This document shows positions 47,007-60,600 of a stretch of DNA of 64,000 nt, in pieces. The notes under the pieces are model-generated. The model was not told the DNA's origin. It was given only the letters and a program-made list of their open reading frames with translations, and did no database searches. The stretch's first letter is position 1; every line of letters starts with the position of its first letter. Both the position numbers and the translations under genes were made by a program. The stretch covers positions 11,138,942 through 11,202,941 of the forward strand of contig CM055828.1 in NCBI GenBank assembly GCA_029582265.1. Direction: 5' to 3'. Origin of the DNA: Zoroaster sp. YZ-2022 (lineage: Eukaryota; Echinodermata; Asteroidea; Forcipulatida; Zoroasteridae).

Positions 47007-47269
47007 TACACTCACTGGCCATAAGTACTGCAACATCCCCAAAGTTCAGTTTGGAGAACTGTATTACAATAATTTATTTTATTTTATTTACACTACTTAA
47101 AAGACTTCTTGAAAGTGCCTGTGTTTTGAAAGTCAATGTTCTTTTGTCCTGTTCTTGCTCGGAATTTATGTAATACACGATTGATGAAATCGGATTAAAT
47201 GATCATCTCACCTGTTACTTGTAAAGTGCTATTTTGAGCATGTTGCAATACTTTTGGCCAGTGAGTGTA
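47007..47269. mobile_element. MITE with TA target duplication (Tc1/mariner-type)
   Basis: The left end CACTCACTGGCCATAAGTA (47,009 onward) and the complement of the right end, CACTCACTGGCCAAAAGTA (back from 47,267), match over about 28 bases including TTGCAACAT/CTGCAACAT. TA lies on both sides (47,007-47,008 and 47,268-47,269). The 259-base element has no coding capacity. Its ends differ from those of the 2.17-kb transposon at 3.8 kb, so the two are different families. Confidence 0.85.
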
Positions 47270-47812
47270 TTTTTGAAGATATTTGTGATGTCCCTTCAGG
47301 GCCACCACATAAACGTAATAACAATACAGTATAGATACATAGGATTTAACGTGTTGGAAAGAATGTCGTATCCAACCGCCACTTTTTAGAGGTTTTGTGT
47401 AGCCACTAAGCACTAACCAGTTGAAACAAATGATTCTATCGATTTTTGGGGGTACAGAAAGCGAAAACTATATCTTTAAAATCCACTTTTATGATGGTTG
47501 TTGGACTTTATTTCCCTTCTTAAAAAATCCTCCTCTTCAGAAAATAGAAAAATCTTATTATAGTTGCCACCGCGCATGTACAATGACCGTGTTAGTCACT
47601 AATGGGGAGTTGACAAGATCAGACAGACAGACATGACTGAGGAAGTCATCATATATCAAAAATGCCTGATTTAAAAAAAAAAAATATCCTGGAAACTTTT
47701 GAAGTATATATATCCACCATCATCCATATGTTCTCCACCTTACTGGGTAGGTAAGATTACATTATTTGTTATATTAAATGAGAACAAGTTGGATACAAAC
47801 ACAAATAATAAC
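47270..47812. other. Non-coding stretch
   Basis: No gene or repeat is supported. Confidence 0.5.
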
Positions 47813-47939
47813 TAGACGGCAGTGTTTGTGATATTACAAACACATAGGTGTTCGAGTTTTGTCAGGGCAGTGATGATGACGTCAGAATGTTTTTTAAAGA
47901 AGCTTTGCATCATTATTTGTTTTAATATTAAACAAATTG

Positions 47940-48240
47940 GGGTCATGTTTTTGTAAATTGTTTTGACAATTAACAATCTGTACAATAGTGCAAAAACTGT
48001 GAATTTACCTCTTGTGGTTGCTGAGATATGATTTTTTTAAATATTAAACTTTGACTTCCGGTTTGGACAGGAAGTAAGGTCAAAGGTCAAATCACCTTTT
48101 TGTAAATATTTTTTTGACAATTAACGATCTGTACAATGGTACACAAATTGTGAATTTACCTCTTGTGGTTGTTGAGATATGATTTTTTTAAATATTAAAC
48201 TTTGACTTCCGGTTTGGACAGGAAGTAAGATCAAATTGGG
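47940..48240. repeat. Two ~151-base modules in unit A
   Basis: GACAATTAAC(A/G)ATCTGTACAA starts at 47,965 and again at 48,116, a period of 151 bases. Each module contains ACTTCCGGTTTGGACAGGAAGT, an imperfect hairpin. The stretch at 48,077-48,089 reads AGGTCAAAGGTCA. Confidence 0.85.
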
Positions 48241-48376
48241 GTCACTCACAACTGACGTTTCATCTACTTGTTAAGTTCTAAGTACATGTCAAGTTTCAAG
48301 TTCATGTGAAGTTTGCAAGTATGTGTTTGTTAGCGGACAGTCTCGGGGAGAAGAAGAAGTAAAAACTAGAGCTTAA

Positions 48377-48396
48377 GTGTTTGTTAGAACAAACAC
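48377..48396. repeat. Palindromic head of unit B
   Basis: GTGTTTGTTAGAACAAACAC is a nearly perfect palindrome with nine-base arms. It recurs unchanged at 53,204-53,223 and 57,631-57,650, and unit A has a diverged form (GTGTTTGTGATATTACAAACAC) near 47,822-47,843. It marks the start of each unit. Confidence 0.8.
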
Positions 48397-51300
48397 ACGG
48401 TGTTCGAGTCCACTTCCGGTTCAATCAAATTTTCAACGATGATGTAAATATTATATTGTGCAAGGGTTTGTCATCTTTTATAATAACTATCAATTTCATA
48501 TTCAAAAGACATATCAATTTTTCGTTAGAATGTGTTGAATTTGAACTTACTGTTTGGACAGGAAGTAAAGGTCAGATTAGGTGGTTTGAAGGTCATATAT
48601 GACCTCCTCATGATTATGAAAAAATAACAAATTTGTCAACTTATACATCAAATTAAAGCTATGAGATATGACCTTTTAAAATTTGTAAAATCGTTACTTC
48701 GTGTGCCACTAATTGGACCATTGGCAAAGCATTTATGATAAGTCATTTCACAAGAATTACAAGCTATTAATGTAAGGAATTCAATTGTGTTTTTTTGTTT
48801 TCTAATATGTCATTTAGTTCTTGAGATATTGGCTGTTGAACTTGAAAAAGTTTTGAGATTTAAGAAATCAATTATAAATTAACAAGTGTTACCTGGAACA
48901 CTGTTTTTTATTTTAAATATTGACACTAGCCCAACACATACTTTTCAAAAACCATGCTAGATGATAAATCAACATTAAAAATCACTCATATGAAAATAGT
49001 TTGCCAGGGTTGTAGGCAGCCAGATCAACCTATTCAGCATTATTATGAGCATAAAGTCACAAAGTTTATTTAGCGTAGAAGGGGACTACATGTATAGTAA
49101 CTGGATTAAAATTGGCTGGGGGTTGCTTGTATGGATATCAGCTAATTAGCCTTTCATTAGAAAACAAGCTTATAACTATTACATGATAAAGTTGGAAGAA
49201 AGCTTGCATCCGTGCTTTCCATCTTCCCCTGCCCCCCACAAAAAGTAAATAATTCCCAATTCAAACAAAATTAAATGTAATTATATCCACTGGATCAAAT
49301 TTGATAATTGCTTGCCCTTTTAATTTTTTTATGGAAAAACCTTTCAATTCTAGATTTAAATGAAGCCAACATTGGTATTAAAAGTCTTGTATAAAAATGT
49401 ATTTAATTGATGGACTGCATGTTATAATACTGAGAGTGAACTATATTAATAATAAACATCACTTACAGGTCAAGTTTATAAAAAAAAGTATAATGATAAA
49501 TTGACAATGATAGTGACACTGTAATCAAGCATCTACTTATTGTGACATGCTTATAAATTGTCTTTGTTTTCACCTAATCTGCAAATAATTACAAAATAAT
49601 TTATAAAATTTGAAAACAAATTCTACATTGATGTTTACATGATTGGCAAAATGTCTGTCCATACTACAGATTTACAACAGAGATCAGATGCCATTTTGTA
49701 CATAAATTGTTAGACACTGAAATAATCAAAGAGTTGTATGGGTGCTTGTAAATTGCTAATAAAACAATGAAATACATATTTATTTTAACTGTCTGTTGGG
49801 TTTCATGACTTGACTTTTGTGGTTCCACATTTCCCTCCCCACAATCAATTGAAACCACTTTTGTTGACCTGTTTATAACCTATACTTGTAACCAATCTAG
49901 AAATGAGTGCACATGGTCTTACACATGCAACAAGTGAAATGACTTCAGTGTAAATGAACCCAACCATGATCCTTTGTTGACAAGAAAACAGAAACAATCT
50001 GCATTTATAATAAATGTACGCTCTGTATGTACGATTTAGTGACAGTTCAGAATGGGTGACATTCAGGGGTTGTCATTGGAATCGGTAATTTTGGAATAAA
50101 ATGCCTTCCCCCTCCCCCCAAGTTCTTAGTGATGGCATGTACTGCCACTGCTGATGAACCAACACATTTGTTTTCTAAAATTCTTTGGTCTATCATTGCA
50201 GCACTATAGAATCCAAGAACTAGGGAAGGGGAGGGGCAAACAAGCAATACAAGTATAAGGGGGCCCCTTATACTAGTGCTTTAATTGGGTGATCTGGCAA
50301 AAGGTATTCCAAGGCTGACACACCCATGCAATGAAGATTGGGGGTTATGTTTACTATGTTTATATGGCCCAACTGCTAGGGATTCACTGTCGGCAATATA
50401 CATTTTACTACATCACCAACAGATATTGCTTAATAACTACATTTTGTGAGGATGTTTGGGTCCAGTCAAAAATATAATAAGAATTCCTCAGTACTAATTT
50501 TGTTCTAACATGTTAAAGAAATTCCTAGAAAGACCTAGATATGTCTTGAGGTCCTAAAAATCAATTCTCTTGAGGGTAAAGACTGCCACAGATAGGATAA
50601 GTCCATATAAAATAATTTGAATCATAGACGTAACCTTTGATGAATGGATAAACTTCAAATGCTGGCTATTGGATCACAAAGTTACACAGACTCTGACGCA
50701 CCTTGTAGCAGTAGCACAAATGGATACCGATGATCTGAAATATAAACTAATCATGTAAAAACAATATTAAATGTTTTCAAAGATGGACGAAGAATAATGG
50801 GTCATGCTAACAAAACACACATAACTTAGAATGCCCTCATATGTTATTATCAGGATGATGGATTGATGTAACTTCAGAAAACTTATGCAACTTTAGAAAA
50901 ATGATCCCTTCAGAACAATGCCTTTAAGTTAGGTTTTACAATGGAATAGAAAGTTACATGTGACGTCTTCCTTCCTCCATGATGTGACTGTTTCATTATC
51001 TCAATAAATGTGCTGATATTTGTTTCTGGACTACTTTAGTGAGAAAATTAAGTGCTAGTATCAAGTAAACTGCAATGCATCCATCACCACACAAGACATA
51101 AGCACTACTAGTATTATGAGGAACTATAGACACTATAGTGTAGCTAAATTAACCGGATGTCAACCCGTACACATTCCAGTAAATATTCAGTAATAAATAT
51201 TTGTACGGGTCGAGTTGACCAAAATGAGTATGAGTTGGTAATAGTACGAGTTGGCACGCATACGAGTTGACCTGTTTTCACTGGGAAAGAATACAACATT

Positions 51301-51416
51301 GTGGATAAAGTTTAAAAAGAATTGCTTTTTGAAAATAAAAATCACAATCTTCAATGTAGGTTGGTGGGGTCATGAGTGGATCATAGGGCAGTCAGGAGGA
51401 ATGCAATCATCCACAC

Positions 51417-51433
51417 ATACACACACACACACA
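51417..51433. repeat. (CA)n microsatellite in unit B
   Basis: A short CA run. The equivalent position of unit D (59,705-59,723) has a slightly longer run, showing length change since the duplication. Confidence 0.85.
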
Positions 51434-52715
51434 TTTACAATAATTGTACCACAGATTTATTGGTTACCTTGGGCTTGTGTTTTAGATGCTTTCTAGGCTG
51501 TTGAACTGATTCTCACTGATGCCAGCCATTGCATCTAATTCCAATTACTCGGCATACTGAGAGCTAAAATACAAAATATAAATAAATGTTCAAATGATTC
51601 TGTGAAAAATTAATTCTGAATGGGAAAGGCCAACATGTATTACTCCAGTAAGAGAATGCTCTATAATTGGTGTACACATGTTGTCCACCAACACACCTGC
51701 ATGTTTATTTTCCAATTAAAACTCATATTAACTCATCCCTCTGCAGCTTTTTCTTCATTTATTAGTTTTCTTTTTTATGCAGGCTTTCATCTTTTTAATG
51801 TTATAAGACCTGACCTTTCTTTTAAAGCATAGAGGACAGACTTTTTATGCTTAATAATAACAAAACAACAAATGTAACCTAGCTCAGAAAAACAGGTGCC
51901 CCTATGACAATTTTGTGGCTACAACTAGCAGACTAATCAAGTAAAAGCATCTCTTTAGGTTGAGTTAGGGATATATTTCGCTGACACGAAGAACATGCAG
52001 AATTGCAGAAGAGACAACAACACACGAACATGTATATATTATATTTACATGGATTTGCATACATGTATATGTACTGTACATACATGTAGGCGAGTTATGA
52101 TGCTCTTTTGACTTTGACTGCATGGTAGTTTTTAAACTTTTTTCTGGACAATAATCTATCCATGCTCAGTCATTATCCTTAGTTAAAATGCAAACTTAAA
52201 ATCATGTAGGTACACTGCAAAAACAGCGAAAGAGTAGACTCAGTATAGTTTTTACGAAATAGATGCAGTACAACAGTTTCGTCCGTCACGAACCTCCATT
52301 GGATTGTGCATGCGATAATTATGTTTACGATAGGCCTACTTTACAAACGCACATTCTAGGCCAATAAACCTCTAAATAATGTCTACTTACCTCTTAATAA
52401 TGCAATTATATTTTCCTCTTTCTCGGTAACCCATTTTATTTTCTTGTATTTTGCTTTGGAGTTAATAAGAACGGCAAAATTCCTCAGTATTTTTTCATGT
52501 AAACGATAATTAAATGGCCGCATCTCCGAGCAATCTCATTGCCAGCAACTTTTATTGCCTGAAAATTGCCCGAAAATTGCCCCGTGTGACAAGGCCTTTA
52601 CGTTGTAGGCCAATATTAAACTCCGTATATTGCTGTGTGTACGTATTCTGTGCACACGCGATATGTCTATTCGTACATACAGGGAATAGTAATTCAGCAT
52701 ATTGTTTCACTTAAC

Positions 52716-53000
52716 CTTCCGGTTTCGACCGGAAGGAAAGGTCAGATTGGGGTCACGTCTGAAAACGAAATGTGACATAGTTCAAGATCTTTAAGATAAT
52801 AAAAAGATTGTGAAAATATCTTCTATGGTTCATGAGATATGATTTTTGAAATTTTAATTCTTTCAACTTCCGGTTTCGACCGGAAGGAGAGGTCAGATTG
52901 GGATCACGTCTAAAAACAAAAAAAATCACATAATTCAACATCTTTCAGATGCTGCAAAGATTGTGAAAATATATTTTGTGGTTCATGAGATATGAATTTT
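52716..53000. repeat. Two 151-base modules in the tail of unit B
   Basis: CTTCCGGTTTCGACCGGAAG occurs at 52,716 and 52,867, exactly 151 bases apart, each followed by GGTCAGATTGGG(G/A)TCACGTC. The word is a perfect 8-base stem with a TTCG loop. The spacing matches that of the modules in unit A. Confidence 0.85.
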
Positions 53001-53051
53001 TGAAATATTAAACTTTGATTTAGCGTAATTCGACACCTGATGACGTAATCA

Positions 53052-53059
53052 TGACGTCA
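53052..53059. promoter_or_regulatory. Perfect CRE-type palindrome TGACGTCA (unit B tail)
   Basis: TGACGTCA, preceded by TGACGTAATCA, is also present at the equivalent place in unit C (57,347-57,354) and unit D (61,561-61,568), and near the head of unit A (47,877-47,884). CREB/ATF-family proteins bind this word; whether it is used here is unknown. Confidence 0.45.
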
Positions 53060-56000
53060 CAGAAAACGGTTTCGTCCGCTTGATATGTTCTGTTTATGTG
53101 TTAAGTTTGAAGGCTGTATATGCTTAGCAAGGATGCCTTTGTTGCCGGACAGTCGCCACTGAGAAAAAGAAGTAAAAAAAACAGTACAAAAACTAGAGCT
53201 TAAGTGTTTGTTAGAACAAACACACGGTGTTCGAGTCTACTTCCGGTTCAATCAAATTATCATTGATGATGTCAATATCATATTTTCCAAGGGTTTGGCA
53301 TCTTTTATAATAACAATATCAATTTCATATTCAAAAGACATATCAATTTTGCGTTAGAATGTGTTGAATTTGAACTTCCTGTTTGGACAGGAAGTAAAGG
53401 TCACATTAGGTGGTTTGAAAGTTATATATGACCTCCTCATGATTATGAAAAAATACATATAAGTCAACTTATACATTAAATTGAAGCTATGAGAAATGAC
53501 CTTTTAAAATTAATAAAAATCGTTACTTTGTGTGCCACTAATTAGACCATTGGCAAGCATTTATGGTAACTCAAGAATCACAAGAATTACAAGCTATTAA
53601 TGTAAGGAATTCAATTGTGTTTTTTGTTTTCTAATAGGTCATTTAGTTCTTGAGATATTGGCTGTTGAACTTGGAAATGTTGTGAGATTTAAGCAGTAAA
53701 TTAGAAATTAACAAGTGTGACTTGGAACACAATGTTTTTATTTTAAATATTGACACTAGCCCAACACATGCTTTTCCAAAACCATGCTAGATGATAAATC
53801 AACATTAAAAATCACTCATATGAAAATAGTTTGCCAGGGTTGTAGGTAGCCAGATCAACCTATTCAACGTTATTATAGGCATAAAGTCACAAAGTTGATT
53901 TAGGATAGAAGGGGACTACATGTATAGTAACTGGATTAAACTTGGCTGCAAATTCAAAGAGCAGGAAGTGTGGGTTAAAATTGTTTGGGGCAGTCAGGGG
54001 TTACTGAAGACACTGAAGCAGGAAGACCATATAAATATTTCCCTTTACTTTCCTTCAGCTAATTAGGCTTTCATTAGAAAACAAGCTTATCACTACTACA
54101 TGATAAAGTTGGAAGAAAGCTTGCATCCGTGCTTTCTATCTTCCATTGCCCCCCGCAGAAGAGTTTTGTCAAAAGTAAATAATTCCCAATTTAAACAAAA
54201 ATTAAATGTAATTATATCCACTGGATCAAATCTGATAATTGGTTGCCCTTTTCACTTTGTTTATGGAAAAACTTTTCAATTTTAGATTTAAATAAAGCCA
54301 ACATTGGTATTTATCTCTTGGTATTAAGTCTTGTATAAAAATAAATTTATACTTTATTTACTTTCAGGTAAAGTTTATAACAAAAATATAATGATCAATT
54401 GACACGATAGTGACACTGTAATCAAGCATCTCCTTATTGTGACATGCTTATAAACTGTCTTTGTTTACACCTGTACTGCAAATAATTTAAAAATAATGTA
54501 TAAAATTTAAAAACAAATTTACATTGATTTTTACATTTTCAAGGTTCTACACATGATTGGCAAAATGTCTGTAGCTGCATCAATACTACAGAATTACAAC
54601 CTAAAGATCAGATGCCATTTTGTACATAAATTGTTAGACATTGAAATAATCAAATAGTTGTATGAGTGCTTGTAAATTGCTAATACAGCAATGAAATACA
54701 TATTTATTTTAACTCTCTGTTGGATTTCATGACTTGACTTTTGTGGTTACACACTTCCCTCCCCACAATCAATTGCAACCACTTTGTTGACCTGTTTAAC
54801 CTACTTGTAACCAATCTAGAAATGAGTGTACATGGTCTTACACATGTAACAAGTAAATGACTTCAGTGTAAATGAACCCAACCATGATCCTTTGTTGGAA
54901 TATATATCCACCAGATCAAATCTGATAATTGGTTGCCCTTTTCACTTTGTTTATGGAAAAAACTTTCAATTTTAGATTTAAATGAAGCCAACATTGGTAT
55001 TTATCTCTTGGTATTAATTCTTGTACAAAAATAAATTTAGTCTTTATTTATAATATACTTCACTTTCAGGTTAAGTTTATAACAAAAATATAATGATAAA
55101 TTGACAATGATAGTCACACTGTAATCAAGCATCTCCTTATTGTGAACCTATTGTGAACAATCTCCTTATTGTTAACCTGTCTTTGTTTCCACCTATACTG
55201 CAAATAACCAAAAAAAAATTAATACAATTTGAAAACAAATTCTACATTGATTTTTACATTTTCAAGGTTGTACACATGATTGGCAAAATGTCTGTAGCTG
55301 CATCCATACTACAGAATTACAACCTAAAGATCAGATGCCATTTTGTACATAAATTGTTAGACATTGAAATAACCAAAGAGTTGTATGGGTGCTTGTAATT
55401 GCTAATAAAACAATGAAATACATATTTATTTTAACTGTCTGTTGGGTTTTATGATTTGACTTTTGTGGTTACACATTTCCTTCCCACACTTTGTTGACCT
55501 GTTTAACCTACTTGTAACCAATCTAGAAATGAGTGTACATTTTCTGACACATGTAAAAAGTAAATTTACGTCAGTGTAAATGAACCCATCCTTTGTTGAC
55601 AAGAAAACAGAATCAATCTGCATTTATAATAAATGTACTCTCTGTATGTCATTGGAATTGGTAATTTTGGAATAAAATGTCTGCCCCTCCCCTGGTTCTT
55701 GGTGATGGCATGTCCTGCCACTGGTGATGAACCAACACATTTGGGTTTTTATTCTTTTTTTACATTCTTTGGTTTATCATTGCAGAGAAATTTCAGAGAA
55801 GTTCTAATTTATGTGAATGACGAAAATAATATGTCACAGTGAACATGCTGTAAACAAAATAATAGGAAGGTGTTATAAGTACATGGACCAAGAATAAAAT
55901 ATTTGAAAATTCAGATAAGTTCTAATTTATGTGGATGGGGAAAATAGTGTATCATTTTGGAGTAGCTGGACCATTAAAATTGAAAATGGCATTGGTTTGT

Positions 56001-57088
56001 TTTCAAAATTGCACACAATTATTCTTGACAATGTGTAATAAATTAAAGAAATGATCTCGCATGAAAAATGTCTGCCCCCTTCCCCAAGTTCTTGGTGATG
56101 GCATGTCCTACCACTGGTGATGAACCAACACATTTGTGTTTTTTTTAATTCTTTTTTTTTTACATTCTTTGTCTCTATCATTGTAGAGAAATTTCAGAGA
56201 AGTTCTAATTTATGTGAATGAGGAAAATAATATGTCACAGTGAACATGCTGTAAAAATAATAGGAAGGTGTTATGAGTACATGGACCAAGAATAAAGTAT
56301 TTGAAAATTCAGATAAGTTCTAATTTATGTGAATGGGGAAAATAGTGTATAATTTTGGAGTAGCTGGACCATTAAAATTTAAAATGGCATTGATTTGTTT
56401 TCAAATTGCACAATTATTCTTGACAATGTGTAATAAATTAAAGAAATGTTCTCGCATGAAACTCACATCAAAGAGAAAGGTATTTAAGAAATTGCCGAGT
56501 CACATATACTCACTATACTTATAATTCCATGTGATAGTGAGAGATGTCTAGTGAGAGAGGCCTCAGGAGCAATACCTACAAGTACATGTATTGTGTCATG
56601 AATATTGTGCATTTTTCCTGAGAAATAATTGTCTATGTAAGTTTTGTATCTGAGGGGTACAAAATTAAGGAAAAGTGCACTAAACAATCACTAGGCTACC
56701 TATTTAATTTGTGCACAAACTGAAGATTTTGGAGAAAACAAAAATTACAAAATATATGGCATAACATTTCTACTAAAATTACCATAACCTTAACTGAATT
56801 TTTCCTATCCTTATTTATATTCTAAATACATTTTGGTGACATCTGTTCATATTTTGTTAGTTGTTTACTGTCCAAAGTATGTTCATGTAGGCCTAACTAA
56901 CGTTAGCCATGTTATTGTTAGTTAAACAGGCACAATGCAACGACGAATGGACAGCTTAAAAAATGTTTTTTCTTGTATAAGAAGATAAATACAGGAAATC
57001 CTATCAAAAAGTAACTTAAAGTAACCTATCAAAAAGATACTTACTCTTTATGACCGTATTGGCGATCCACGGGCAACACATATACGGA

Positions 57089-57197
57089 AACAGCGTCGAT
57101 CTCGATTGTACATGCAGCTCCATTGTAACCAAATATCGTGTAGTACACGATATTTGGTTACAATGGATCTACATGTACAATCGAGATCGACGCTGTT
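57089..57197. repeat. Long hairpin, ~53-base arms
   Basis: The left arm (57,089-57,141) pairs with the right arm (57,145-57,197) around a 3-base centre near ATCGTGT-AGT-ACACGAT, with about two mismatches. The arms include GCGTCGATCTCGATTGTACATG. It lies in the part of unit C that has no counterpart in B or D. Confidence 0.9.
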
Positions 57198-57246
57198 AGC
57201 GTGTGTAAACTAGAGCCTCGTAGCGCCTTGCGGCGCAAAACGATCT

Positions 57247-57287
57247 TTAATTTATTCATGCAACGTTTAATTTATTCATGCAACGTA
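57247..57287. repeat. Direct repeat of ~20 bases
   Basis: TTTAATTTATTCATGCAACG occurs twice in immediate succession. Confidence 0.85.
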
Positions 57288-57504
57288 TATGAAACGTTTT
57301 AAATATTTTACTTTTTAGCGTAATTCGACACCTGATGACGTAATCATGACGTCACAGAAAACGGTTTCGTCAGCTTGTTATGTTCTGTTCATGTGTTAAG
57401 TTTGAAGGCTGTAAATGCTTTGCAAGGATGCCTTTGTTGCCGGACAGTCGCCACTGAGATTAAGAAGTAAAAAAAAAAAAAAAAAAAAACAGTACAAAAA
57501 CAAT

Positions 57505-57617
57505 AGGTGTTCGCGCTGCGCTTTCGAACACCTAACAATAGGTGTTCGCGCTGCGCTCTCGAACACCTAAAAACAGTACAAAAACAATAGGTGTTCGCGC
57601 TCCGCGCTCGAACACCT
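57505..57617. repeat. Array of three 29-base hairpins (tail of unit C)
   Basis: Hairpins lie at 57,505-57,533, 57,540-57,568 and 57,589-57,617. Each starts AGGTGTTCG and ends CGAACACCT, with a GC-rich centre such as CGCTGCGCTCT. The last is followed at once by the CTAGAGCTTAAG head of unit D. Spacers are 6 and 20 bases; the longer one contains ACAGTACAAAAAC. Confidence 0.9.
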
Positions 57618-60600
57618 AACTAGAGCTTAAGTGTTTGTTAGAACAAACACACGGTGTTCGAGTCAACTTCCGGTTCAATCAAATTATCAACGATGATGTA
57701 AATATTATATTGTGCAATGGTTTATCAATTTAATCTTTATTTATAATATACTTCACTTTCAGGTTATGTTTATAAAAACAATATAATGATAAATTGACAA
57801 TGTTAGTGACACTGTAATCAAGCATCTCCTTATTGTGACATGCTTATAAACTGTCTTTGTCTTCACCTATACTGCAAATAATTAAAAAATAATGTATACA
57901 ATTTGAAAACAAATTCTACATTGATTTTTACATTTTCAAGGTTGTAGCTGCATCCATACTGCAGAATTACAACCTAAAGATCAGATGCCATTTTGTACAT
58001 AAATTGTTAGACATTGAAATAATCAAAGAGTTGTATGGGTGCTTGTAAATTGCTAATAAAACAATGAAATATATATTTATTTTAACTGTCTGTTGGGTTT
58101 CATGACTTGACTTTTGTAGTTCCACATTTCCCTCCCCACAATCAATTGAAACCACTTTGTTTGACCTGTTTAACCTACTTGTAACCAATCTAGAAATGAG
58201 TGTACATGGTCTTACACATGCAACAAGTGAAATGACTTCAGTGTAAATGAACCCAACCATGATCCTTTGTTGACAAGAAAACATAAACAATCTGCATTTA
58301 AAATAAATGTACACTCTGTATGTACGATTTAGTGAGTTCAGAATGGGTGACATTCAGGGGTTGTCATTGGAATCGGTAATTTTGGAATAAAATGCCTGCC
58401 CCCTCCCCCCAAGTTCTTAGTGATGGCATGTACTGCCACTGCTGATGAACCAACACATTTGTTTTCTAAAATTCTTTGGTCTATCATTGCAGCACTATAG
58501 AATCCAAGAACTAGGGAAGGGGAGGGTCAAACAAGCAATACAAGTATAAGGGGGCCCCTTATACTAGTGCTTTAATTGGGTGATCTGGCTAAAGGTATTC
58601 CAAGGCTGACACGCCCATGCAATGAAGATTGGGGGTATGTTTACTATGTTTATATGGCCAAACTTCCAGGGATTCACTGTCGGCAATATACATTTTACTA
58701 GATCACCAACAGATATTGCTTAATAACTACATTTGTGAGGATGTTTGGGTCCAGTCAAAAAAATAATAAGAATTCCTCAGTACTATTTTTGTTCTAACAT
58801 GTTAAAGAAATTCCTAAAAGACCTAGATGTGTCTTGAGGTCCTGAAAAACAATTCCCTTGAGGGTAAGACTGCCACAGATAGGATAAGTCCATATAAATT
58901 AATTTGAATCATACATTAACTCCTTTGATGAATGGATAAACTTCAAATGCTGGCCATTGGATCACAAAGTTACACAGACTCTGACACACCTTTGTAGCAG
59001 TAGCACAAATGGATACCGTTGATCTGAAATATAAACGAATCATGTAAAAACAATATTAAATGTTTTCAAACGAGGGACGAAGAATAATGGGTCATGCTAA
59101 CAAAACACACATAACTTAGAATGCACTCATATGTTATTATCAGGATGATGGATTGATGTAACTTCAGAAAAATTTTCCCTTCAGAACAATGCCTTTAAGT
59201 TAGGTTTTACAATGGAATAGAAAGTTACATGTGACGTCTTCCTTCCTCCATGATGTGACTATTTCATTATCTCAATAAAGGTGCTGATATTTGTTTCTGC
59301 TCTACTTTTGTGAGAAAATTAAGTGCTAGTATCAAGTAAACTGCAATGCAGCCATCACCACACAAGACATAAGCACTACTAGTGTTATGAGGAACTTACA
59401 GACACTATAGTGTAGATAAATTAACTTGTACTTCTAGCAACTCGTACTCCACCAGATGTCAACCCATACACATGCTAGTAAATATTCAGTAATAAATATG
59501 TTTACGGGTCGAGTTGACCAAAATGAGTATGAGTTGGTAAAAGTACGAGTTGGCACGCATACGAGTTGACCTGTTTTCACTGGGAAAGAATACAACATTG
59601 TGGATAAAGTTTAAAAATAATTGCTTAAAAATCACAATCTTCAATGTAGGTTGGTGGGGTCATGTGAGTGGATCATAGGGCAGTCAGGAGGAATGCAATC
59701 ATCCACACACACACACACACACATTTACAATAATTGTACCACAGATTTATTGGTTACCTTGGGGCTTGTGTTTTAGATGCTTTCTAGGCTGTTGAACTGA
59801 TTCTCACTGATGCCAGCCATTGCATCTAATTCCAATTACTCAGCATACTGGAGAGCTAAAATACAAAATATCAAGAAATGTCCAAATGATTCTGTGAAAA
59901 AATAAATTCTGAATGGGGAAAGGCCAACATGTATTACTCCAGTAAGAGAATGTCCTCTATAATTGCAAAAACAACCTTCATCACCCCCACCCCATTTGCA
60001 TTTTCCATCCTGAATTTTGGTGTACACATGTTGTCCACCAACACACCTGCATGTTTATTTTCCAATTAAAACTCATATTAACTCATCCCTCTGCAGCTTT
60101 TTCTTCATTTATTAGTTTTCTTTTTTATGCAGGCTCTTCATCTTTTTTATGTTATAAGACCTGACCTTTCTTTAAAGCATAGCTGGAGGGACATACTTTT
60201 TATGCTTAATAATAACAAAACAACAAATGTAACCTAGCTGAGAAAAATATGACAATTTTGTGGCTACTACTAGCAGACTAATCAAGTAAAAGCATCTCTT
60301 TAGGTTGAGTTAGGGATATATTTTATTGACACGAAGAACATGCAGAATTGCAGAAGAGACAACACACGAACATGTATATATTTACATGTATATATTTACA
60401 TGGATTTGCATACATACTGTTATGTAGGCGAGTTACACAATGAAGTATTTTCCAACGATGCTCTTTTGACTTTGACTGCATGGCATGTTTTTAAACTTTT
60501 CTGGACAATATATAGCATCTATCCATGCTCAGTCATTATCCTTAGTTAAAATGCAAACTTAAAATCATGTAGGTACACTGCAAAAACAGGGAAAGAGTAG

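Noticed and set aside
48395..48420. tRNA T-arm-like words (GTGTTCGAGTC) at the unit heads, possible tRNA or SINE
   Set aside because: No acceptor stem, D-arm or anticodon arm could be fitted around them, and no A-box at the right distance.
52514..52714. Open frame shared by units B and D (also at 60,941-61,285)
   Set aside because: The conserved frame follows from recent duplication; the peptide has no motif and is made partly of ATTGCC-type short repeats.
57967..58353. 128-codon minus frame in unit D
   Set aside because: Its counterpart in unit B (around 49,664-50,040) is broken and in unit C is different, so it shows no coding constraint.
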